From Macrothele yani (Eukaryota; Arthropoda; Arachnida; Araneae; Macrothelidae), in NCBI GenBank assembly GCA_039090855.1, contig CM077025.1, positions 97,320,489 to 97,384,488 of the forward strand: 64,000 bases of DNA, given 5' to 3'. This document shows, piece after piece, positions 55,430-64,000 of the stretch. The notes below the pieces were generated by a model, which did not search any database, was not told the DNA's origin, and saw nothing but the letters and a program-made list of their open reading frames with translations. Every line of letters begins with the position of its first letter. The stretch's first letter is position 1. A program made the translations under genes and the position numbers.

Positions 55430-56606
55430 GTTACTTCACGTTCAGAAAGCGCTGAATTGCGTATTTAATCATCCTTTACGTGTCTCGGGTCTTATTCTCA
55501 TTTTTAAAATTGTAATCGTTCTAGTATTTCAGTTTGTTTCATGATATTAGCCTTGAAAAAGCCATCCGTTGATGAGAGGAAGCTTGGGAAATTGTGGTTT
55601 TGATTTCTCACGCAGATAAAACGGATTATCACTTCAGTCTTACTTATTACATTAATAGCGCATTTTCTTGAATGTGATCTTAGTGGTTTTAAATAAAGAT
55701 TTCCTTGATATGTTATACATATCGTGCTCTGTGTCATGGATCACTGTCATACTGAAACAAACAACAGTCCGTATACCAAAGTATTGCGATTGTGTTGGGA
55801 AGCACTGAATCGTTCAGGATATCGTGGTAGTTTCAAAAAAGCTCACTAGTACATAAAGAAAGAGCGTTCCTCTTTAAAGGGAATTTTCCCTTCAAAGAGG
55901 AACACGTGTGCGTTGGGGAACTGTCACTTGTTGAGGTGATTTGCAAAAATAAACAAACGCTCTCTGTTCAGAGAACGGAGAGAGGTGAGCGACCCTTTTA
56001 ACGCTACAATCCTCATGCCCTCAAGCAAGAGTGCTTCGGACTCGTAAGACACGATGGTAAACAGTATGTTTAGTGAAGGACTGGTGATCCACGAACCTAC
56101 CAGTCAGATGTAATTTTTTTCTTCTTTCCGGACACTATGTGAGGAAAGAATTATCAAAATAACCCAACCTTATAATTAACAACATGCCGAAACACCTTTT
56201 CCACACAAATCTACAAATTACTGCAGTGTTTGTGTTGAGGAAGTAATTCGTTAAAAACATGTCACTCATTTTTATTGCTGAAGTATTTGTGTCCCTAGTA
56301 AAATGTAATGAAAAAGGTTTGGATGTAAAATATCATTTAACTTAGTAGACCACTGATTATAAGATTTTTTTAACTCAATTAGTAGTAAAAAAACCTATCT
56401 TTTCTGCACAACTTTGTTACAGCGCTACTGCACTGGGTTATCTTCCGTATCCTGTCACGTGGATTAGTCAGACCTTCGCTTGCAAGGAACACCGTCCCAG
56501 GTTTTAAATCCAAACCAAAACTCACTCTTTTGCAGCAATAAGTGCTCTTTCTTCAATACTGTATATAGGAAAGGACACGTTTGACATTTTGTCCTGGATT
56601 ATATAT
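55430..56606. other. no gene; one hairpin
   Basis: GTTCCTCTTTAAAGGGAA followed by its inverse complement makes a hairpin at about 55866-55902. Otherwise nothing recognised. Confidence 0.5.
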
Positions 56607-58189
56607 TGTAACGTTCGTGGGTCGTTATCCCACCGCTGACCACCAAATGTAACGTTCGTGGTCTCGATCCTACCGCTGACCACCAATGTAACGACCTCGG
56701 CCGCTGCCACCAATGTAACGGTCGCGGCCGCTATCTCACCGCGGACAACCAATGTAACAACCGTGGCCAAGCAATTATTATATTTCTTCTCCACGGTCCT
56801 TCGACGTTGTCCTTGACGCGAAGACTGTTTTATATGTGTATACACTTAAACAATTAAAACCAATCACATTCGCGCACGTAAATAATGTGTTCTATGACTG
56901 CGCTGACTGCACTAAACAAACACTTAATTGGCTATAAAAAACATAACAATGGCACACATACGAATCAAAATTAGCTGTCTTCTGAACATAAGTGCTGCGT
57001 CAACTTTGACCTAAATCTAACTCCGTAAGAAAGTTTTAATGAACTTAATACTCAGTTCAGTCTTACTATTTACCAGTTCAGTTTCTCAATTAATTGCGTA
57101 GCAGAAGTTATAACAAAATCAAAGGGTTTCTACTGACATGGATGCAGTCAAGAATAAATCCAAATTGTTACCTATTACATGGCAATGTATCCACACACCT
57201 CTCTTTTACATTGAAGATTTCATTGCGGGAGCTGCGTCCCCTGGCACTGATGCGTAGAGGTTGTACGGCTAACGTACTCTCTCTTTCTCTCTCTCTCTCT
57301 CTCACACACACAGGTTTTTGTTGACGGAGCCTCGCTTCGCCTCGTTAGATAAGCTCGCTTCATTACTTCCCCCAGGAGGGGATGATATGGGATGATGATT
57401 CCACACTGCCGTAGTTGGCATTCGAACCCGAGCTTCGGCTTAGCTTCGCTCCTCGTTGGAGCGACCGACGTCCAATCGCCGTCTTCTGAACTACTCCGAA
57501 GCGTCGCTTTTTAGTGGGCCAACCAGTCGCAATTACTGTAAGGTTTAGCAGCACAGGCTTTGCTGCTTTATGTCGCGGATATAAGCATTCCACCGTCCCA
57601 ATGGCAATCTTACCTATCCAGATAAAAACCGAGTTGCTGAATCTCCATTTCCTTAAAAATGCGAGAGGTTTGCTGCTTCATTTCCCCCAAATCACATAGC
57701 AGCTCCAAGGCATCTTGTCTTTCACATCGGAGTGGTTACAGACAACTGAAATTTCTTCCTTATTTTGATGCCAAGATGCGCAAATCTTGTTTTTCCGCTC
57801 GGACCACTAAAAAAAAGAGCAATTGTACCCAAAAATGCCCTAAACAGTCGACGAATTTACGATTATTCTCTCAACCTCTTGTCCCCCATCTTAATTTAGT
57901 TTTACAAGTGGCTCGCTGGTCTCACGTCGATACATTCGTTCCTGCCGTGTTTAGACTACACGTCGGCTGCGACCTACGATTTATGGCCTAAAAGCGCTAA
58001 CTCCGACCACCCAGCCCATGTGAGAATTCCTCGTCTCATTGCTGTCTTATCCCCAGATAAAACTTTCTCTGCTGCTTTCACATTTTGACTCCCATAAAGC
58101 ATCTCACTTAATTAATTAATACCTAATTAATTTCACACATAGACCACGCCCATTAATTCCCGAATTAATGGCGGGGGTGGGTCGTAACA
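56607..58189 (-). mobile_element. probable solo LTR, minus strand, ATAT TSD
   Basis: On the minus strand it starts TGTTACGACCCACCCCCGCC and ends CGAACGTTACA. ATAT lies on both sides (56603-56606, 58190-58193). The start resembles the LTR at 41761. Near its end is a minisatellite (56614-56770) with about four units around CCGCTGACCACCAATGTAAC, and (CT)n(AC)n at 57279-57312. Confidence 0.6.
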
Positions 58190-59204
58190 ATATATTATTT
58201 GCACATTGATCTGTTTCCAAACATCTCTCCCTCCGTATTCGTCATCGAAGAATTCTTCCCTCGTTCTACAAAATATATCCTCTTACCTTCGCTTCTTGCT
58301 GCCTTCAAATTCCAGATGAGTCTCCTCTTTTTGTGTCTTTTTTCTTCCTGGAGGAGAAGCGCTGGATACCTTTATTGTGTCTCAGCCCACTAGGACAGCT
58401 TCCCTCACTTTCTCTCTCACACCCCTTCGTTAGCAATCTACTTTGCAAGGGTGCGTTTCTACTCTTGTTATCAACGCCATTTTGACCCATCGTGAGAATT
58501 ACCTCGTTAAAACCTGAAGGCCCAACAAAAAGCCGTATGCTTGATGCCCTCCCTACAAACAGACCTGATGCTATAAAACGATATGCTCATTGACCATTCT
58601 TTCGTATGAATAATGAAGTAATAACACAAAGTGTAACTCCATAAATCTCTCGGACATCCTTCAATCCTCCGTGAATTCCTTGCTCTCTGTACAGACTCAG
58701 GAAGCGTAGAGAGAGTGTCTGACTATCTTCCTGTCCCCATTAACTCACTAGCAGAAAACAAGGAAAAAGGGACGATCCCCAAATCTCCCCAAAAGCACTA
58801 ATGCAAAAGGGAAACGATTTTAACTAGAAGGCGATTTCAAAGATGAATATTGATGTCAAAATTTCGCTGGAATTAACGGACCCAGGATTAAAACTGAATT
58901 TTTTTCTATAAAATAAAATGCAAAGAAATGATCCTTTTTTCTTTCTTTCGTCTTTTTTTTTTTTTTTTTCTTTTTTTTTCTTCTAGGACCAATAGCGTCC
59001 AGCCAAAGCCCAGTTGGCTGAGCCAAAAGTCGTGGCAAATATTTTTCTCAAGTTTCTGGTAATACTCGGCCCACCAGGAATTTTCCTGCTGTCCAGGCAA
59101 CCCAGTTAGCACCTGTTTATGCCAAGAATTGAACCAATAAATCAGCAAATAAATAAATATTTGGTGTATTGGCCATCGCGCTCACATGGGGGAAGAAGTT
59201 TACC
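58190..59204. other. no gene; T-rich tract
   Basis: A T/C-rich run at about 58934-58984. No feature otherwise recognised. Confidence 0.5.
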
Positions 59205-59528
59205 AGCCGCCCCGGTCGTGCAGTGGTCTCAGCGATGGCTTCAAATCATTCGCCCAGGGAGGTGGTCTATGTTCGAATCCGGTGTAAGGCATGGATGTTT
59301 GTGTTTATCTTTCGGCACTGGCTCTCTCTGTGTGTAATTTGGTCATTTAGCATACTGTATACCATGTTCGCTATGTACATTGTTGATGTAAGCTGAATAT
59401 ACTGTCTATGTCTGTCTGTCAATATTGTACAACTATGTCTGCTTATCTTGTCACTGTGACCATGTCTGTTTACCAGGTCAAATAAATATTTTTTTAAACC
59501 CCTAAACTAAAAAAAAAAAAAAAAAAAA
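59205..59528 (+). mobile_element. SINE family B variant (long-body form) with A-tail
   Basis: Head GCCGCCCCGGTCGTGCAGTGG, a weakened B box (TGTTCGAATCCGG), one 86-bp-type body unit (59323-59390), CTGTCTATGTCTGTCTGTC, and an A-tail of about 20 (59509-59528). It is the single-unit form of the expanded copy at 3188-4010. Confidence 0.82.
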
Positions 59529-59549
59529 AGAATTTTACCAAGTTTTGCT

Positions 59550-60530
59550 TTTAGAAGAAGTGATATCATATACACAGAAAATATGTGCGAAAAATCATAC
59601 GAATAAATCAGTAAATAAATAAAGGCTTCAATGATGCAAATTTTGAAGATGACAATCCGATTTTTGGTGCAAATGTGACAAGGATGGCAAATCAGATAAC
59701 TTGAAAATTTCATCGTCCTGGAGAGGGACTTGAACCCGCGTCTCCCAGATAGCGCCCGGGTATGCTAACCACTACACCACCCAGAACGACCAAGTCTCAA
59801 GTTTCCGATTAATTTGAACGCAATTATTCAAATTAATCGGAAACTTGACTACACCACCCAGAACGACCAAGTCTCTGATTAATTTGAATATCAGTTTCCG
59901 ATTAATTTGAATTAATTTGTAGTGGTTAGCACACCCGGGCGCTATGTGGGAGACGCGGATTCGAGTCCTCCTCCGGGACGATAAAATTTTCAAGTTATCT
60001 GACTTGCCATTATTGTCACATTTACTACAAAAATCTTCAAAATTTGTACTATATGGTGTAATCCCGTATTTCTTTCATGATTTCGATGATGTTGGACATA
60101 AATAATTACGTCTGCATATTGCAGGAAGGATTTTCCCAGTTTGGCCATATTGTCTCTGCACGTGATATAAATGTCGAAAGAATAAATATATAAATTTTGA
60201 CCATGATTAATGTTGCTTGTCACAAAACTTTTCCCGATTTGATTTCCTAGAAGAGGAGTTATTGTGTCCACAGACAATATATGACAAACGTCGTACGAAT
60301 AAATGCTTGGATGTATTCGATATGATTTTGTTTACTTGGTGCCAGTATTTTTCAGGGTGGCTTTTACAAGAAGTAAATACTGTGCCCACAGACGATATAT
60401 GACAAAAGTCCTAATAAATAAATAAATAAATGGTTTTTAAAAGAGAAAATATCGTGCTCACGACAATATATGCCAAAAGTCATACGTGAAAAAACATATT
60501 AGAAAAAATAAATAAATAAAGACAGCAGTG
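59550..60530 (+). repeat. four short dispersed repeat units around the foldback
   Basis: Variants of GTGCCCACAGACAATATATG, then AAAGTCATACGAATAAATAA, occur at about 59560-59620, 60255-60305, 60380-60430 and 60450-60520. Each ends in a TAAA-repeat tail, which suggests a small retroposon. Confidence 0.6.
59638..60080. mobile_element. foldback retroposon with tRNA-like arms, type 2, second copy
   Basis: Same ends as the copy at 54949 (AAATTTTGAAGATGACAATC; CCGTATTTCTTTCATGA). TTCAATGATG (59627-59636) and TTCGATGATG (60082-60091) are a 10-bp duplication with one mismatch. Tandem inverted pieces of the linker (TTCCGATTAATTTGAA) fill the centre, 59808-59925. Confidence 0.82.
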
Positions 60531-62474
60531 ATGTTCACTGTAAATGCTATCTTTCTAATTCCTAAAGAACATTAGCAGCACCTTTAGCTGTCCTCTGAGG
60601 AGAGTTGTAGCAACCGTGCCTGCGTGGACATCCACTTAATTCTGGTGATTGCCGTAATCGAAGAGCCTCCAAGTTGCATTGGGCGAGGTATCTGCCGCGG
60701 GCGTGGTGAGTCCTCAGGGCGGGGCGGAACTCAACTCTATCACCCATCATATGTCTCCCAAATGAAGACGCCCCTGTCATCAGACCTAAGAGCTTCTCTG
60801 CCATGCGCGCTTTAAGCGGAACGCTTTAACCGATGGGAAAGGACGCGTAGGGACCCAGCTTAAAAAAAATGAGAACAATTTTCTTTCTCAAGAAAAACGC
60901 CTTTGTATAAATCGAGGATTTCGTTTTACATTTGCACCACTGTCGAGGACACGATTTCGTCAGGGGAACAAATGACTCAATTATCCGCGACGCAATTTCT
61001 TTATTTTATCATTTACCTCATTTTGTTTTTTAAAGATTTTTTACGCCCCAACCTCTTTAAATGGAAATTCAAGGGATCGAAAAAATTAGGTCTCCGTTTC
61101 ACATAGATTCTTTCAACAACGAAGTATTAAGGCATCTCAGACAAAGTCACTCTTTTGCATAAACAGTGATGCTTGAAGGAGGGAGAAGGGATCAAATATA
61201 ACCCCAAAATGATGTTTTTAAAATTTTAGAAATTTACTCAGTGCTTAAATTTTAAGGGGAAGAGAAATTCGATTTTGTGCTATGGATTTGAAATATTCAA
61301 AATAGATCGTATCACTGTGACAGCATACATAATAAGCAGAGATAATTTTTTAAATATTTTTTTCCATTATGTAAAATAAATTATAGCTTGAATCGAAAAT
61401 GTGGTAACTGATAGCAGACAATTGTTATTAAAATGTTGGGATGTCTTTAAATTAACGATACCACTATTGTAAAATCCTAAAACAGATGGTGTGTGTGTTT
61501 GTGGACTATGCTATATCAGTATGTAGTACCCCGACTTCTCCGAAATCAGATTCTATGTAAGGGTCCGCACATAAGTGATTCCAAAATGTTCTAAAGGATT
61601 ATATTACGGCGGCTTAAAATTTTTTTAGAATCAATCTGTTTCCAGGAACAGTAAGAAATTTCAACAATACAGCTCTTTGTCAGTCAGCATGGGAATTTTC
61701 GACTTCAAGACGCCATTTCTCGGCGGCAATGGTAATTAGTAAAACATCATTCCCAAGCATAGAGCTTAGTACGTGGACTAAGTACTTCTATATTGTTTTA
61801 TTACCCTGTCCAGCGATTAGTGCATTGTAATAAATCAGCGCATCCAGACGGCATGATGACTTTATTACTCTCGGAGGCAACGAAGGAGTTTTCTTGGAAG
61901 CGACTGACAACAAGGGTCGTAGAGCGGTGTGTGTGTGGGGGGGAGTCACGCGAAGAAAGCAATGACACTCAGAAGTTTGTAGAAAGGGACAAAGAACACA
62001 GAAATTTTGAGAGAGGGGGCGATAAGGACATAGGCGTCCGGATGGCCGGTGAGAAAGAATGGAACTTTACGTAGAATTGCATTTGACTCGAAAGAGGAGC
62101 ATTAAGAAACAGAATAAGTAGCGAGAGGACTGAAAGCTTTGAGAAATAAATATGTACCAAAATAATTCTAGGACAACCACGTAATAAATTTAAGCAAGCA
62201 ACAAATAGATTGCAATGACAACTCATCTCATCAATTCCTTCGTGCTACATTTGTGCTAACTTGGTTTCTTTCTTCCAGGTTAACGTTGTAAATAAGGATC
62301 ACAGTGCTACGTGGTTGATGATAATAATAATAATAATGGTAATAGATTCTTTCATATCGAGGCTCGTAGTTAAAGTTCGGCACGCAAACACCAATGCGAA
62401 GGAAAACAATAGAAGAAATGACAATAATAAGCAGGACGCTACACTATTTCATGAAATCCTTCTGTACCTTTTAA
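60531..62474. other. no supported gene
   Basis: A GC-richer patch (60620-60800) has an 80-residue open frame on the minus strand (60562-60804). A 93-residue frame at 61793-62074 follows. Neither has a recognisable motif. A (TAA)n run is at 62322-62338. Confidence 0.4.
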
Positions 62475-62968
62475 CAAGTTAGTAAAATCATGCAATGCAT
62501 TGATTATGATACGCTTTCCAACATACCAGGAATCATTACCAACTTATTACTTAAGTTATGAGGTTAACGGCTGTGGAACAAGTCTTGCTCCTGTGCCCTG
62601 ACCTTTGACCCCATTTCGATGACATTCAACAGAACCGGTTCTGTATACCCACGGAACAACATACTATATTAAACAGAATTGATTCAGTACATTTCCGGAA
62701 CAACACGATAAAGTTTTCTCGCAATCGAAGCATTTTTACGTAAGTTATGACGCATAAGGGAGATGAAATAGTTCCGGGTTCCTATGCCCTGACTTTTGAC
62801 TCCATTTCGCCCATTTTCAATAGGGTTCCTCCCCAGGTTCTCCCCTACCATATACTAAAATTTCATCGAAATTGAACCAATTTTTACGTGAGTTATCGCG
62901 CGGACAGACAGACAGACGGACAAAGCTGGAGCCTATACACTTCTTCAACCTACGATTGGAAAGCGTAA
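62475..62968 (-). repeat. Modular repeat family 2, copy 2 (short)
   Basis: The inverse of the 12987-14803 element: ACAAGTTAGTAAAATCATGC and TACGCTTTCCAACATACC at the left, about three modules with TGACCTTTGACCCCATTTC, and GACAGACAGACGGACAAAGC then TTGGAAAGCGTAA at the right. Confidence 0.85.
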
Positions 62969-63660
62969 TAAACGATTTATTTCTCTTATCAATGTCGGCG
63001 AAGGTTGTCCTTAAGCTCTCTTTACTCTGTTTGTTGCGAGCAATATAAGATATTTCCATCCTGTGTTGGATACTTGTTACCGATAACTTTCTACTCATTC
63101 CTTTCCCGGAATCGGGAAAAACCTTCTTCTCCCCGTAGTTAAGAATAGTGTGCTTTGAAACAAAGCCCCTTGGCTTCCTTCACGGCAGACCCTTCTATAT
63201 CACCGAGTTGACTGCCTTTTTTATTTCACCATCTTGCGCCGAGGCGGAAAGTGGCCCTAGCTTTCCAACACACACAGCGACACTCGACTCACACGGATTA
63301 ATTAAAAGATGGCGTCCCAAGACAAGAGCCTCAAAGCTGAGCATAGTCGCTCCTCGCTTACTCTTTGGTTACCTTCGAACATACATGTCGAAAAGTGCTA
63401 ATTGCATTTGACAATACCAAATGCGGCTACGAAATACAAAGCTATGACTTGAAATGGCTTTAACATGCGACAGCTTGGCGCTCTCTGAAAATCCCTACTT
63501 CCTGAAAACGTGCAAGAGGTGCAACTTTCCCAGGCTTGTAAAACAAAGGAAATAGACGAAAGAAATGTTGCGAATGGGATTTAATATTTCCCCTTAAAAT
63601 TATTCTATTAAGGTGGACGTCAAGTAATTTTGCTTCCTATACTTCCAATGGAAAAACTTC
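62969..63660. other. no recognisable feature
   Basis: No repeats, tRNA boxes or coding ORFs recognised. Confidence 0.5.
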
Positions 63661-64000
63661 TGTACACATTTTCTTCACAATTAATGCGTTCCCAACGATG
63701 AAAATTTGAACATTGATTAAAATAGCTTCATATCATAACTTGGAATGTTTAATATTTTCTAAAACATAACCATAATTATATTAAAAACCAATAACTTTTC
63801 CTTTGGTGGTGTTGAAACCAGAAACAAAGATGGCGCGACCTGTACTTTGATGACATCAGTAGACAAAGAAATGTTGGCTTGCATAATTATGGTTGTGCTT
63901 TAGAAAAAATTAAGTATTCCAAGTTGTAAAATGAAGCTATTTTAATCGTTATTCAAATTTTCATCCTTGGGAACGCATTAATTTTGAAGAAAATGTGTAC
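63661..64000. mobile_element. palindromic MITE at window end
   Basis: GTACACATTTTCTTCA and ATTAATGCGTTCCCAA at the left mirror TTGGGAACGCATTAAT and GAAGAAAATGTGTAC at the right, with arms of about 120 bp through CATAACCATAATTAT. The right end coincides with the window end, so the true boundary and TSD cannot be seen. Confidence 0.88.

Noticed and set aside
60562..60804. Minus-strand 80-residue ORF in a GC-richer patch
   Set aside because: No domain recognised and the local base composition alone favours an open frame.
61793..62074. 93-residue ORF
   Set aside because: Low-complexity charged composition, no motif and no neighbouring gene structure.

Overview
This window looks like transposon-dense, AT-rich intergenic DNA from an invertebrate, most likely an arthropod. 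The reasons are the mix of Tc1/mariner, hAT, Penelope-like, RTE-like LINE and tRNA-derived SINE copies and the absence of bacterial gene organisation. I found no intact host protein-coding gene. Nearly every coding signal is a decayed transposase or reverse transcriptase. The species cannot be named from the sequence.

Layout. 0-3 kb: LINE 3' end, deleted mariner, first copy of a modular repeat whose modules centre on CTCF-like motifs. 3-4 kb: tRNA-derived SINEs, one with an expanded 86-bp array. 4-6.3 kb: second modular-repeat copy. 8-12.3 kb: ZMYM-type hAT relic split by a Tc1-like element that itself holds a SINE. 13-14.8 kb: a second modular family carrying a complete miniature LTR element (TRIM). 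15-17 kb: third copy of the CTCF-motif repeat. 17-23.8 kb: three Tc1-like relics, mariner pieces and an older TRIM. 25.1-28 kb: a hAT-terminated block holding LINE, mariner and foldback. 28.2-30.8 kb: a MITE inside a mariner inside a TIR element. 32.8-33.6 kb: TRIM in LTR-internal-LTR-internal-LTR form. 35-36.2 kb: minisatellite. 37.7-39.9 kb: Tc1 in the centre of a palindromic MITE. 39.9-43.9 kb: CGGBP1-like hAT holding a solo LTR. 44.3-46 kb: Penelope-like element with 0.6-kb inverted arms. 47.3-53.2 kb: RTE-like LINE split by an ORF1-only LINE, which holds two SINEs. 54-60 kb: foldback elements with tRNA-like cores and a second solo LTR. 62-64 kb: modular family 2 and a palindromic MITE.

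The most interesting system is the TRIM. It has about 181-bp LTRs, a primer-binding site matching the 3' end of tRNA-Lys(UUU), a purine tract and 4-bp target duplications. Each LTR contains a tRNA-like unit with A and B boxes and a conserved fold, so the element may carry its own Pol III promoter. This parallels plant Cassandra elements, whose LTRs carry 5S rRNA promoters. Next are the dispersed arrays of CTCF-like motifs at about 150-bp spacing and the tRNA-bearing foldback retroposons with 10-13 bp target duplications.
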